From Rhodobiaceae bacterium (GTDB lineage Bacteria; Pseudomonadota; Alphaproteobacteria; Parvibaculales; Parvibaculaceae), in assembly GCA_021404525.1 (NCBI GenBank), contig JAAWWE010000007.1, forward strand, positions 124,001-188,000: 64,000 bases of DNA, in the 5' to 3' direction. Made by a program: the position numbers and the translations under genes. Below the pieces are notes generated by a model. The model was not told where the DNA came from. It searched no databases and saw nothing but the letters and a program-made list of their open reading frames with translations. Numbering within the stretch: the stretch's first letter is position 1; the number at the start of each line of letters is the position of its first letter. This document shows positions 7,254 to 16,740 of the stretch, in pieces.

Positions 7254-8963
7254 ATGGCAAAAGGCGCCTGCGTGACAGACACAGCATTCGACTACATCAT
7301 CGTGGGCGCGGGCTCCGCGGGTTGCGTTCTCGCCAATCGATTGACAGAGAGCGGTAAGCACAAAGTCCTCTTGATCGAAGCAGGGGGCAGCGACCGGAAT
7401 ATTCTGGTGCAGATGCCCACCGCTCTTTCCTATCCGATGGCCTCGAAGACCTATAACTGGGGGTATAGTTCCGAGCCGGAAAAGGCGGTCAACAATCGCC
7501 AGATCACGAGCCCCCGCGGCAAAGGTCTGGGCGGCACTTCCACCATCAACGGCATGGTCTATGTGCGCGGCCACGCCTGCGATTTCGATGAGTGGGAAGA
7601 AGAGGGCGCCACCGGCTGGGCCTATGCTGACTGCCTGCCTTACTTCAAACGCGCAGAAGATTGGCAGGGTGGCGAAGATGCCTATCGCGGCGGCGAAGGT
7701 CCGCTTGGCGTGACCGGCGGCAACAACATGACCGGGAACCCGCTCTATCAGGCATTCATCGATGCAGGCGTTGAGGCTGGTTACCCCCGCACGGACGACT
7801 ATAACGGTCTGCGCCAGGAAGGTTTTGGGCCCATGCACATGACTGTGCGCGGCGGTGTTCGGGAGTCAACGTCTCGCGCTTATCTGCGCCCCGTGATGAA
7901 GCGCCCGAACCTGACGCTCCTCTCTAAGACGCTTGTCGACAAAGTGCTGTTTGACGGCAAGAAGGCTGTCGGGGTTCAGGTCTTGCGAAAGGGTAAGGCC
8001 CAAAAAATCTATGCTGGTAAAGAAGTAATCCTGGCAAGCGGCTCTTTTTCTTCGCCTACAATCCTGCACCGCTCCGGCATTGGTCCTGCAGATATGTTGC
8101 AGCAGGCGGGTGTGACGCCGGTGCACGTGTCGCCGGGTGTGGGTCGGAACCTGCAGGACCACACAGAGGTCTATTTTCAGTTTCATTGCACCCAGCCGGT
8201 GAGCCTCAACAATAAGCTCGATCTCTTCTCAAAATTTCTCATCGGCGCGCGCTGGTTCTTCTTTAAGAATGGTCTGGGCGCCACCAATCATTTTGAATCC
8301 TGCGCGTTCATTCGCTCCGAAGCAGGGCGCAAATCCCCAGACATTCAATATCACTTTCTGCCCGCAGCCATGCGCTATGACGGCACGCCCTCTGTGGACG
8401 GGCATGGGTTCCAGGTGCATGTGGGCCCCAACAAGCCCAAAAGTCGGGGGCAGGTGGCGATCCGCTCAACCGATCCGACAGCGGACCCACATCTTGTCTT
8501 TAACTACCTTGACCATGAAGAGGATGTCGCTGCTTGGCGCCGCTGCATTCGTCTCACCCGGGAAATCATTGCCCAACCAGCGATGGACGCCTTTCGGGGT
8601 CCGGAAATTCAACCAGGGCTCGATGTCGCGAGCGACGAAGAAATCGATATCTGGGTGCGTGAGAATCTCGAAAGCGCCTACCATCCCTGCGGAACGGCAA
8701 GGATGGGACAGTCGGATGACCCGCGCAGCGTCGTTGATACGGAGTGCCGCGTGCTCGGCGTTGAGGGTTTGCGTGTCGTGGATGCGTCCATCTTCCCGAC
8801 GGTGCCAAACGGCAACATCAATGCACCCACCATCATGGTCGCTGAAAAGGCGGCTGATATGATCCTCGGAAAGGCGAGCCTGCCGAAGAGCGATGCACCG
8901 GTATGGATTTCAGACAATTGGCAGAACAGCCAGCGCGAGCGCGCGCCACTGCGCGAGTTCTAA
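7254..8963 (+). CDS. GMC family FAD-dependent oxidoreductase (choline/alcohol dehydrogenase type)
   Basis: The 569-residue protein shows the ADP-binding motif VGAGSAGC (17-24), GMC signature 1 in [18 protein letters not shown] and signature 2 in [16 protein letters not shown]. The catalytic His477 lies in HPCGTARMG, paired with Asn523 in NGNINAPT. The family oxidises alcohols, polyols or choline to aldehydes using FAD. The substrate is not readable here; no betaine genes are near. Start choice is unsure: ATG 7254 or GTG 7272, neither with a strong ribosome-binding site. Its stop overlaps that of the convergent HxlR gene (CTAA, 8960-8963). Confidence 0.9.
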   Translation: MAKGACVTDTAFDYIIVGAGSAGCVLANRLTESGKHKVLLIEAGGSDRNILVQMPTALSYPMASKTYNWGYSSEPEKAVNNRQITSPRGKGLGGTSTINGMVYVRGHACDFDEWEEEGATGWAYADCLPYFKRAEDWQGGEDAYRGGEGPLGVTGGNNMTGNPLYQAFIDAGVEAGYPRTDDYNGLRQEGFGPMHMTVRGGVRESTSRAYLRPVMKRPNLTLLSKTLVDKVLFDGKKAVGVQVLRKGKAQKIYAGKEVILASGSFSSPTILHRSGIGPADMLQQAGVTPVHVSPGVGRNLQDHTEVYFQFHCTQPVSLNNKLDLFSKFLIGARWFFFKNGLGATNHFESCAFIRSEAGRKSPDIQYHFLPAAMRYDGTPSVDGHGFQVHVGPNKPKSRGQVAIRSTDPTADPHLVFNYLDHEEDVAAWRRCIRLTREIIAQPAMDAFRGPEIQPGLDVASDEEIDIWVRENLESAYHPCGTARMGQSDDPRSVVDTECRVLGVEGLRVVDASIFPTVPNGNINAPTIMVAEKAADMILGKASLPKSDAPVWISDNWQNSQRERAPLREF

Positions 8964-9280
8964 CCCTTCAGCTCTGCCTCCCCGAACTTCTTCATTGCCT
9001 GAATGACGGGACGCAAGGCTTTCGCCTTCTCGGTGGCCACATAGTGGTGGCGGGTAGGTTTCTTCTGATAGGGCACCTTGGTGAGGAATCCTGTTTCCAC
9101 CAGACGTTTCAGGCGATCCGCAAGGACACTTGTGGGGATTTTCTCCGGGTTCTGCTCAAACTCCGCGAAAGACTTAGCCTTAAACATCAGCGCATCGCGC
9201 ATGACCAGCAATGTCCACCTGTCCCCGACAAGATCCAGGGTACGCGCGACAGGACAGTTGGATCGATGGGATGGAGTCAT
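8960..9280 (-). CDS. HxlR family transcriptional regulator, second copy
   Basis: The 106-residue protein is a minimal HxlR domain: [22 protein letters not shown] with Cys9 near the start, an [17 protein letters not shown] recognition region, then the wing. It lies 8 bases downstream of the MATE gene on the same strand and is probably co-transcribed with it. That suggests it controls its own operon. A TGATA/TATCA repeat lies upstream of the MATE gene as a candidate operator. Confidence 0.88.
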   Translation of the reverse strand: MTPSHRSNCPVARTLDLVGDRWTLLVMRDALMFKAKSFAEFEQNPEKIPTSVLADRLKRLVETGFLTKVPYQKKPTRHHYVATEKAKALRPVIQAMKKFGEAELKG

Positions 9281-9288
9281 ATCTCACC

Positions 9289-10638
9289 TCACTCCAGGTT
9301 TCGCCAGGCGCCAAGCTTCAGGGAAGCCGCAATCATAACACCATAGATAAGCATGGCAGCAGCGGCGCCGATGAATATGCCCTCAAGCCCCATATCGAAG
9401 GAGAAAGCGAGCAGCCAGCCGCCGCCGACGGCAAACACAAAGCGCACGATCGTGGCCCCAATCGGCCAGCGCATGGCACCTGCGCCCTGGCTTGCGAAAT
9501 AGAGAGAAAGACCAAGGCCCTGGAAGGCAAAGAAGGGGCCCACAATCAGAATGTAGGTGCGCGACGCCTCAAACGTCGCGGGGTCGTCCGTGAAGGCGGA
9601 AATCCAGATGTCCGGGAAGAGCGCCAGCAACAGCCCGACCACGCCGGCAAGAGCACCAGCAAAGAGGCCGCCAGTCCAACCAATATGCTCTGCACGCTCA
9701 ACATTTCCAGCACCAATGCTGAGACCCACCAGCGACGTCATGGCGGCACCGATGCCAAAGACGAGTGGAATGAGGAGAAACTCGATCCGGGACCCGATGC
9801 CATAGCCTGCAAGTGCTGCCTCGCCATAAGTCGCTACCATGGCTGTGAGAAAAAGAATGCCGAAAATGGTGAGCAACGGTGACAGCGATGCAGGCAGCGC
9901 AACCTTGAAAATGTCCTGAAAGAGGGGTTTAGAAAAGGAAATATGCTGAGTGTCGAGCTGGATGACCCGACCTTGCCGGCTCAAGACAAATAGCATGACG
10001 GCACTCACCAGAAATCCGGTAGCAACGGCGGAGACTGCAGCGCCGACAATGCCCAGTTGCGGCAGGCCAAAAAGCCCAAGCACTAAAGCGCCAGAAAGCG
10101 GCACCTGAATAAAAGCGCTGATGACCATCAGCAAGGCCGGGAACTTCATGTCTCCCATGCCGCGAAAGACCGCCCCAACCACACCGATCAGCCAGACAAA
10201 AAGACCGCCGACAAACAGAACCAGACAATAGGCGGCTGCCTGGTCCAATATCTCACCGGTCCCGCCAAGAAGGGCGAGCAAGGCGCGACCGAACAGCAAA
10301 TAGACAATGAGGAAGAGGGAGCTTCCCATAGCGGCGATGGCAAGCGCATGCCAGATGAGCTTGTGCGCGCGGTCGCGGTCCCCAGCGCCCAGGGCGCGTG
10401 CAATGGATGAGGAAACAGCTCCGCCTAGGGCACCGCCGGACATGGCCTGCATCAGCATGAGCAGAGGAAAAGCGAGTGCAATACTAGCAAGCGCACTTGT
10501 GCCAAGTTGCCCGATGAACCAGACCTCGATGAGACTGACACTCGATTGAATCACAAAGGCCAGCGAGTTCGGTGTCGCCATTCTGACAAGAAGAGGCGCC
10601 GGTGGGGCAGTCAGCAGGTGTCGTGTCCGTTCATCCAT
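9289..10638 (-). CDS. MATE family multidrug efflux transporter
   Basis: The 449-residue protein is hydrophobic throughout with about 12 helices in two homologous halves. It has MATE features such as VSLIEVWFIGQLGTSALAS near 32-50 and the GALGGAVSSSIARALGAGD loop after the second helix. The second half repeats these as GIGSRIEF and GLSIGAGN. MATE proteins export cationic drugs or metabolites using sodium or proton gradients. The gene heads an operon with an HxlR regulator, a common arrangement for inducible exporters. Start at ATG 10638; the ribosome-binding site is weak. Confidence 0.9.
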   Translation of the reverse strand: MDERTRHLLTAPPAPLLVRMATPNSLAFVIQSSVSLIEVWFIGQLGTSALASIALAFPLLMLMQAMSGGALGGAVSSSIARALGAGDRDRAHKLIWHALAIAAMGSSLFLIVYLLFGRALLALLGGTGEILDQAAAYCLVLFVGGLFVWLIGVVGAVFRGMGDMKFPALLMVISAFIQVPLSGALVLGLFGLPQLGIVGAAVSAVATGFLVSAVMLFVLSRQGRVIQLDTQHISFSKPLFQDIFKVALPASLSPLLTIFGILFLTAMVATYGEAALAGYGIGSRIEFLLIPLVFGIGAAMTSLVGLSIGAGNVERAEHIGWTGGLFAGALAGVVGLLLALFPDIWISAFTDDPATFEASRTYILIVGPFFAFQGLGLSLYFASQGAGAMRWPIGATIVRFVFAVGGGWLLAFSFDMGLEGIFIGAAAAMLIYGVMIAASLKLGAWRNLE

Positions 10639-10687
10639 TAAGTCCGGTTACTTTCTTGTCTTTATTAAGCGGCTTCGGGATCGAAAG

Positions 10688-10705
10688 TGATAACTTCTAA
10701 TATCA
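10688..10705. promoter_or_regulatory. Candidate operator upstream of the MATE-HxlR operon
   Basis: TGATA (10688-10692) and TATCA (10701-10705) form an inverted repeat 50 bases before the MATE start, embedded in two direct AAAGTGA copies (10684-10690 and 10705-10711). The rest of the roughly 290-base region to the next gene (10639-10929) shows no gene or RNA that I recognise. Confidence 0.35.
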
Positions 10706-10929
10706 AAGTGACTGAGTAAGTCGAGAGAATTGTATCCGTGGTTTCGCGGAATACGGGTGGCGTTCGGGAAGGCTTGCGCGAGATTCGGAAGTTTCTTCAC
10801 TGAAAGTGGTGCAACTCAGAAAATTAGTGCCACTACACGCGGCAGCGGCAGCACTCAATCCCTTTCAGTGCACCGCTCACGTTTAAAGGTGCAGGCCGAT
10901 CCGGAAATATGGGACACAGGCAGCGGACA

Positions 10930-12564
10930 TCACTTTACCGCGTTCTGCTGCCAATTGCCGCCGCCAGCCATAATGAAGGTGACCTGCCCAGGACCGGTTG
11001 GGAGAGTTCTTTTCGGCCGCTGATAGAGGTTCGGGTTTTTGTTCTTTTCGACAATTTTATCCACCAGCGCCTTGCCTACATTGCCAACTAGTGAAAAGCC
11101 GGACGCATTGCCCGCTGTGCCAACCCCATGTTCCAGCGCACCTTTGGTCGCTCCTTTGATGGCGTCGGCGCCCCAGCCGGCAACTTTGCCAATCCCCAGC
11201 CCCATCACATAGGTGTCTGCGCCGCCAACCGCGCCGGCAGCTGTTGCTGCAAAGATTGCCTGACGCGTGCTAAGCCCCTGCGAGATCGCATAGTCATAGG
11301 TTTCTTTCGCGTTCTTGCCGAATGCAATGGTGAGACCGACCGTTGGATTGACCGCGCCGGCGACAGCTAGACCCACATCCAAACTTACCTTGGCCATGGT
11401 GTTGGCCAGCTCGCCGAGATTGCCATTGTCGATAACGTCAATGTCGATCAGCACTTCATCGTTGGAAAAATCACGCGTGGTGCGAATGAGCTCTCGAAGG
11501 GTAGCGTCTCCCCCAGACTCGGGCTCACTCCGACCGCCCAGCATGCCATTGTCAATGAATGTCGGGTCGGCAAGGATGGCATCTATGAGAGTGTTGGGGT
11601 CATCCAGATCTGGCATCGGCGTGATTGGTGAGTCTGTTGGCACATCACCAGGTGCAACAGGGGTTACGGAGTCTGGTGTCGCATCTGCAGTATCAGTACT
11701 CCCAATCCGGCGTGTTGTTGCAGGCTTGAACTCCTTAATTGGACCGCTGTAGCCGTCCAACATATCCTTGTAACGCTTCACTTCATTGAGAAACCGCTCG
11801 GTGTCAAACTCGCTTCCGTTGAACGTGTCCGCCTTATCCTGATTCCAGTCAATCTGACTTTGTATGTAGCCCGCCGTGACGCTGGCGACAGACCGAATTT
11901 TGTCGAGGTTTGCGGCTATGCCGGCATCAATGTCATCCGCGGAAACCGAAAAGATGGCTTCCTGTCCAAAACCTTCAAGAAGAAGCAGGAAGCGTCCATT
12001 GCCGTTTTCGTCTTCCCGGTACTTCACCTCGGTGAAGTTCATAAAGCCGAGCCTTAGCTCCTCCGGAATAGCATCCCCGGAAGAAATGTAATCCCGTCTC
12101 TCTTCGCGTATGCGCTGCTGCTCCTTGTAGAAGGCATTATACTCGGCATAAGGATCATCAGAATCGGGGAACATTCTTTCTGCGAGGCAATACCAGTCGC
12201 AGAAGAACTCATCAACAACAGGGGTTTTGGGGGGCTCTGCAAATTCCTTTGTGTCTTCACTGTCTCCAAGCACGTAGACGAATTTAGGTACTTTTTCTTC
12301 ATCAATCTTCGGTGCTTGCGTGTCATCCGGCCCCTCCGGCGTGTTTGCGGTATCCGGCTCTGCTGTCGGCGGTGTTGCGGGGGGCTTTGGCGCACGTAGC
12401 GTAGGGGGCACGGGAGGCGTGGGCGTCGGTGGCGTAAACACCGGCGGCTGCGGCGGCTGTGGCGGGTGCGGCATATTGTGGTGCTGGGCCCAAGCCGTTC
12501 CGGCGCCAATCAGACTAACAGCACAAACGAGCAGCAGCTGGTGGATGAAGGATCGAATGCTCAT
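10930..12564 (-). CDS. Exported proline-rich protein of unknown function
   Basis: The 544-residue protein begins with a signal peptide (hydrophobic core LLLVCAVSLIGAG, likely cleavage after AWA at residue 26). A proline/threonine linker follows to about residue 75, then an acidic middle region with FFCDWYCLAERMFP, then a DTDP-rich linker near 295-330. The last 150 residues are rich in glycine and alanine with weakly hydrophobic stretches such as SLDVGLAVAGAVNPTVGLTI, like pore-forming or pre-toxin regions. I recognise no family. Start is the ATG at 12562-12564, overlapping the previous stop by one base (TGATG) with GGAGGG before it; it is co-translated with the 296-residue protein upstream. 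Confidence 0.75.
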   Translation of the reverse strand: MSIRSFIHQLLLVCAVSLIGAGTAWAQHHNMPHPPQPPQPPVFTPPTPTPPVPPTLRAPKPPATPPTAEPDTANTPEGPDDTQAPKIDEEKVPKFVYVLGDSEDTKEFAEPPKTPVVDEFFCDWYCLAERMFPDSDDPYAEYNAFYKEQQRIREERRDYISSGDAIPEELRLGFMNFTEVKYREDENGNGRFLLLLEGFGQEAIFSVSADDIDAGIAANLDKIRSVASVTAGYIQSQIDWNQDKADTFNGSEFDTERFLNEVKRYKDMLDGYSGPIKEFKPATTRRIGSTDTADATPDSVTPVAPGDVPTDSPITPMPDLDDPNTLIDAILADPTFIDNGMLGGRSEPESGGDATLRELIRTTRDFSNDEVLIDIDVIDNGNLGELANTMAKVSLDVGLAVAGAVNPTVGLTIAFGKNAKETYDYAISQGLSTRQAIFAATAAGAVGGADTYVMGLGIGKVAGWGADAIKGATKGALEHGVGTAGNASGFSLVGNVGKALVDKIVEKNKNPNLYQRPKRTLPTGPGQVTFIMAGGGNWQQNAVK

Positions 12565-13454
12565 CAATCGGACCCTCCTGGTGCGAAACTCTGCGCCACA
12601 GCGAAAGTGGATGGCTTATCAATCTGTGTCGGGGGGGCGGCGAAAAGAGCCTCTATGCGCATGTCTGAGTTGGGACTGAGGTCAATTTGGCCTTCAAGAA
12701 CAGCGACCCGCCAGCCGTCATAGTCCAGCAAATAATGTGAACCCATCACGATCTTTTCGCCATTTTGCGTATTGCTCACGCTTGCATAAAGATGCGCATC
12801 GCCTGGGATACGATCAAACGTTGTCGCCACAATCGCGCAATCGCACATGCCTGTCGCGCTGTTTACATCGAGCGCGTGTTCGGCAAGAAAGGCCACTAAC
12901 TCAAGATGATTGGTGGATGCATCACGTATCATCTCTGACGCCTTCGCCGTCGGTAGCAGATAGAGCCGAATATCGGGATCAACAGGCACGGCGAGGTCCA
13001 GTGAAACGTCAGAAACGTAGATTTCTCCTGAATCGAATGCATACTCAACGCCAAATGCAGTGGCTGTCCGCCGCCCAAGCTGATCAGCAAACTGAATAGT
13101 GCCATAGACTCGACGTCCTTCCTCCAATCCATTCGCTGGACCGATGAAACTCACAGTGATGCTGTCAACATAGAAGCCTGCATACCGAAACGATTTTTCG
13201 CGGAGGCGGTTTTGCGTGTTAGGTGCAAAAACAACTGGCGTGGTCTCTGGCGTGCCGTCGGCGCGCATTCGCGCGACAATTGCTGTCGTGACCAGCGCGA
13301 TGTCACTCGGTGCCTGATCGAGCGTGGTAATAACGGGTTCGTCGAGTGTAAAAAATTGTAGGGCGTCAGATTGTCCGGCATGCCCATTTACGGACATGCC
13401 GACAAACAATGCACCCGCAAAAAGGTAAAGGCGTTGGAAAGGCCAATAGGTCAT
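12564..13454 (-). CDS. Exported protein of unknown function, partner of the proline-rich protein
   Basis: The 296-residue protein has a signal peptide (cleavage probably after GHA at residue 26). The rest alternates short beta-like stretches (FYVDSITVSFIG, GEIYVSDVSLDLAV, YLLDYDGWRVAVLEG) and contains a MCDC motif (Cys204, Cys206). No family is recognised. It is the first gene of a two-gene unit and its stop overlaps the next start by one base, so the two products are probably made together and act in the periplasm or outside. The 278-base region before the divergent acyl-CoA dehydrogenase gene holds the promoters; I see no other gene there. Confidence 0.72.
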   Translation of the reverse strand: MTYWPFQRLYLFAGALFVGMSVNGHAGQSDALQFFTLDEPVITTLDQAPSDIALVTTAIVARMRADGTPETTPVVFAPNTQNRLREKSFRYAGFYVDSITVSFIGPANGLEEGRRVYGTIQFADQLGRRTATAFGVEYAFDSGEIYVSDVSLDLAVPVDPDIRLYLLPTAKASEMIRDASTNHLELVAFLAEHALDVNSATGMCDCAIVATTFDRIPGDAHLYASVSNTQNGEKIVMGSHYLLDYDGWRVAVLEGQIDLSPNSDMRIEALFAAPPTQIDKPSTFAVAQSFAPGGSD

Positions 13455-13733
13455 CGATGCATTTCCCCAAAGTTATCATCGCCGACCACACATCCAAGGT
13501 TAGGGATGCTGGATCAGGAGAACAAGCGGGCTGGTCGATTTGTCGCAGATTTTATGTAAAATATCGGCTCGGCGAGCATCATCGCCTGCGGTGAGCGCAC
13601 TGGCTTTTTCTAAACTTTCTCATTTGCCGTAGCGGCGTAAACGATTTGAGCCTGAACGCTGTGCCACACGCCGAAGTGTGCCAACATGCCTCCATCAAAA
13701 TTCAAAAGAACATGAAAAATGGTGGAGGACCCC

Positions 13734-14960
13734 ATGATTGATTTTGAAATTCCAGAAGATGCGAAAATCATCCGTGAGACGGTGCGCAAATTTGTTCGGG
13801 AGCATTGCATTCCGGCGGAAGAAGGTCTGACAGCAGAGACATTCGACGAGAAACTGACAGCACTTCGTGTGAAAGCGCGGGATGCGGGGCTCTGGTGCCC
13901 CTTCATTCCCGAAGAACATGGCGGCATGGGGTTGAAGCCCCTGGCGAACGCCCTGGTTCAGATGGAGCTGGGCGAGAGCATCCTCGGTGCTCTTTCTATG
14001 AATACGCAGGGGCCGGATGATGCCACCATGCTCACGCTGCTCACACATGGGACAGACCACCAGAAAGAAAAATTTCTGAAACCGCTTCTGAACGGCGAAA
14101 AACGAATCTGCTATTCCATGACAGAAAAAGCGGCCGGTGCCGATGCCACAGGGATGCAGACGAGCGCTGTCGCCGATGGGGACAATTTTGTCCTGAACGG
14201 TGAGAAATGGTTCAGTTCCTCCGCTGATGTCGCAGATATTGCCGTGGTGATGGCGAAGACCAATCCGGAGGCCCCGCGCCATCGTCAGTTCACAACGTTC
14301 ATCGTGGAGTTGCCAAACCCGGGCTACAACATCATCCGCAACATTCCGACCATGCATGGGGAGTCGCCCTTGATGGAAAAGATCGGCGCCACTCATTCGG
14401 AAATTGAAATCAAAGACCTGGTGGTGCCTAAAGAAAATGTTCTTGGGGGCCTCGGTGGCGGCTTTGAGATGGGTCAGCACCGGCTCGCCTATGGGCGTCT
14501 TCGCCATGGCATGCACAATGTGGCGCGTGCGCAGCGCGCGCTGGACCTTGCCGCCAAGCATGTAACCAGCCGTGACACGTTTGGCTCCCGGCTGGCAGAC
14601 CGACAGGGTGTGCAATGGATGTTGGCCGAATGCGCAAGCGAGCTCTACATGGCGCGTCTTATGCTGCTTCACATTGCCTATAAGGCGGAGAAGGGCATGG
14701 ACCTGAGGCAAGAGAACTCCATCGCCAAGGTCTTCCTCGCCCACATGGTGCACAAGGTGGTGGATACGGCGCTCCAGCTTCACGGTGCATTGGGGTATAG
14801 CCACGACACGCCGCTTGCCGCCTGGTACACAGCTATCCGCAGTCAAAGGCTGGTAGATGGACCTGATGAAGTGCATAAATGGCGTGTTGGCAAGAATGTC
14901 ATTCGGGCCTACGAACAATTTGGTACGACGGCATCTGCTGCCGGTGGCGATCTGCTCTAG
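13734..14960 (+). CDS. Acyl-CoA dehydrogenase, ACAD10/11-like
   Basis: The 408-residue protein (start ATG 13734, after GGTGGAGG) has the three-domain acyl-CoA dehydrogenase layout. Visible parts are an N-terminal helical domain, the CYSMTEKAAGADATGMQTSA and NGEKWFSS flavin/substrate segments, and a C-terminal domain ending in GALGYSHDTPLAAWYTAIRS and DGPDEVHKW. The DGPDEVH motif is one I link to the ACAD10/ACAD11 subfamily rather than chain-length-specific enzymes. The next gene is an APH-fold kinase, the domain fused to ACAD10/11 in animals. A role in oxidising (phospho)hydroxyacyl-CoA esters is therefore likely. Confidence 0.88.
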   Translation: MIDFEIPEDAKIIRETVRKFVREHCIPAEEGLTAETFDEKLTALRVKARDAGLWCPFIPEEHGGMGLKPLANALVQMELGESILGALSMNTQGPDDATMLTLLTHGTDHQKEKFLKPLLNGEKRICYSMTEKAAGADATGMQTSAVADGDNFVLNGEKWFSSSADVADIAVVMAKTNPEAPRHRQFTTFIVELPNPGYNIIRNIPTMHGESPLMEKIGATHSEIEIKDLVVPKENVLGGLGGGFEMGQHRLAYGRLRHGMHNVARAQRALDLAAKHVTSRDTFGSRLADRQGVQWMLAECASELYMARLMLLHIAYKAEKGMDLRQENSIAKVFLAHMVHKVVDTALQLHGALGYSHDTPLAAWYTAIRSQRLVDGPDEVHKWRVGKNVIRAYEQFGTTASAAGGDLL

Positions 14961-14975
14961 AGGAATTCGCAAAAC

Positions 14976-16043
14976 ATGAGCGCACAAGAAAAGAGCCGGG
15001 ATCTTCCTGGTTATAAAGTCGATGCAGTCGAAGCCTGGGTCCGGGACAATGTTTCCGGGCTCACCCCACCCTTTACATGGGTGCAGTTAGAAGGCGGGCA
15101 CTCAAATCTCACCTACCGCATCAAGGACGTAAACGGACAGGAAGCTGTTATCCGACGACCACCGGAAGGTGAGCTACTGCCCAAGGCCCACGATATGGGG
15201 CGGGAATGGTCTGTCATCTCCGCCCTTGATCCCACACCTGTACCCGTGGCGTCGCCGCTCGGGTTTTGTGAGGATAAGAGTGTGACAGGTGCGCTCTTTT
15301 ATCTCATGGCCTGGGTAGATGGACATTCGCTCCATGCCGCACCCCATGCAGAAGAGCATTTGCCGGAAGCCTCAAGAACGAAAGCCGCACAATCACTGAT
15401 CGATGTTCAGGTGGCACTTCATTCCCTGGACCCGGAAGAAATCGGCCTGGGCGGTCTCGGCAAGCATGACGGATATGTCGCGCGCCAGCTAAAGGCCTGG
15501 TATCGCTCCTGGACGGCTTCCGCTGAGGACTCAAAACTTGAGGATCAGCGCGCACACGATCTGGAAGCTTTTCTGACAGCAAACATTCCCGATCAGGGTG
15601 CACCCCGGGTCGTGCATGGGGACTATGGCATGCACAATGTTCTGTTCGGAGCAGGTCATACGGTGGCGGCCGTGATTGATTGGGAGATTTGCACGCTCGG
15701 CGATCCGATCGCCGACTTTGCCTACACACTCAATCAGTTTACGGACCCATCTGACCTGGAGCCCCCACCGCCAGAAGCGGTTACGGCGCTGCCTGGCTTC
15801 CCGTCACGGACCGAACTTGCGGCACGCTATGCGGAAAAATCCGGTCGTGATCTTTCCCTTCTCGACTACTACATCGCGTTCAATCACTGGAAGACCGCCT
15901 GCATTGTGCAGGGTGTGGTTGCGCGGTACCGCGCCGGTCAGAAGTCAACAGAAGGGATCAATTTGGAACTTCTGGATGATCGTGTGCTGCGGTCTTTGGC
16001 TCGGGCAACGGAAGCTGTCGAGCGATTAAAAGCGGCTGGCTGA
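14976..16043 (+). CDS. APH/choline-kinase-fold phosphotransferase linked to acyl-CoA metabolism
   Basis: The 355-residue kinase-like protein has a glycine-rich QLEGGHSNLTYRI loop (about 30-42) and the catalytic VHGDYGMHNVLF (Asp216, Asn221). The metal-binding VIDWEICTLGDPIADFAY follows. This matches the phosphotransferase family fused to or beside ACAD10/11-type dehydrogenases, including LvaA of the levulinate pathway. Those kinases phosphorylate the hydroxyl of 4-hydroxyacyl-CoA. It starts 15 bases after the dehydrogenase stop. An aminoglycoside-resistance role is unlikely in this setting. Confidence 0.88.
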   Translation: MSAQEKSRDLPGYKVDAVEAWVRDNVSGLTPPFTWVQLEGGHSNLTYRIKDVNGQEAVIRRPPEGELLPKAHDMGREWSVISALDPTPVPVASPLGFCEDKSVTGALFYLMAWVDGHSLHAAPHAEEHLPEASRTKAAQSLIDVQVALHSLDPEEIGLGGLGKHDGYVARQLKAWYRSWTASAEDSKLEDQRAHDLEAFLTANIPDQGAPRVVHGDYGMHNVLFGAGHTVAAVIDWEICTLGDPIADFAYTLNQFTDPSDLEPPPPEAVTALPGFPSRTELAARYAEKSGRDLSLLDYYIAFNHWKTACIVQGVVARYRAGQKSTEGINLELLDDRVLRSLARATEAVERLKAAG

Positions 16044-16074
16044 AAAACAATAAAGAAAAAAGGTGGAGGTCAGC

Positions 16075-16740
16075 ATGGCGGACCCGACGGAGTTCTATTC
16101 CGACGCGCAACGAAAGATACAGTCGGATCAGGACAGCGAAAATCTCGCTGCTGCCATGGCAGCGACCATCGTTTTTGACGAACTGCAGGAAGATCACAGC
16201 GACTTTATTGCAAGTCGGGATTACTTCTTTCTCTCAAGCGTCAATGCAGAGGGGGAGCCGACGGTTTCTTACAAGGGCGGACCGGTCGGCCTCGTCCAGG
16301 TACTGAGCCCCAAAAGACTCGCCTTCCCGAGCTATGATGGCAATGGCATGTTCTATTCCATGGGGAACATCGCCGAGGCCGGCAAGATCGGAATGCTGTT
16401 CATCGATATGGAAACGCCGCACCGGGTTCGCGTTCAGGGGACAGCTAAAGTCAGCAAAGACCCCGACCTTATGCAGCGGTTTCCGGGGGCCAATATGGTG
16501 GTCGAAGTCGAAGTGACCTCGGCTTTCATCAATTGCGCGCGCTACATCCATAAACATGAGCGGGTGGAGACCTCCAAATACGTGCCTGATGAAAAAGGCG
16601 ATCAACCTTTCCCGTCCTGGAAACGAATTGACCTGCTGCAGGACGCACTGCCAGGCAAGGACGCTGGTGGGGCGGATGAGGCAGGGGGGCTCATAACCAT
16701 TGAGCAATATCAGGAAGCATTGGAAAAGGGAGAGTCCTAA
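16075..16740 (+). CDS. Pyridoxamine-5'-phosphate-oxidase-like flavin-binding protein
   Basis: The 221-residue protein (ATG 16075, preceded by GGTGGAGG) contains the split-barrel pattern SRDYFFLSSVNAEGEPTVSYKGG and RLAFPSYDGNGMFYSMGNIAEAG typical of flavin-nucleotide-binding PNPOx-like proteins. A further element, VEVTSAFINCARYIHKHE, also fits. These bind FMN, FAD, F420 or heme, and many have no known substrate. It follows the ACAD/kinase pair by 31 bases and is probably the third gene of that unit. Its stop overlaps the convergent flavoprotein's stop (CTAA). Confidence 0.82.
   Translation: MADPTEFYSDAQRKIQSDQDSENLAAAMAATIVFDELQEDHSDFIASRDYFFLSSVNAEGEPTVSYKGGPVGLVQVLSPKRLAFPSYDGNGMFYSMGNIAEAGKIGMLFIDMETPHRVRVQGTAKVSKDPDLMQRFPGANMVVEVEVTSAFINCARYIHKHERVETSKYVPDEKGDQPFPSWKRIDLLQDALPGKDAGGADEAGGLITIEQYQEALEKGES

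Noticed and set aside
9211..9882. 223-codon plus-strand frame
   Set aside because: Shadow of the MATE and HxlR genes; no ribosome-binding site or motif.
10730..11023. 97-codon plus-strand frame in the gap left of the MATE gene
   Set aside because: It overlaps the end of the exported-protein gene, has no ribosome-binding site and no family resemblance.
13695..14987. 430-codon open frame on the minus strand
   Set aside because: It is the antisense shadow of the acyl-CoA dehydrogenase gene, which has clear family motifs; the shadow has none.
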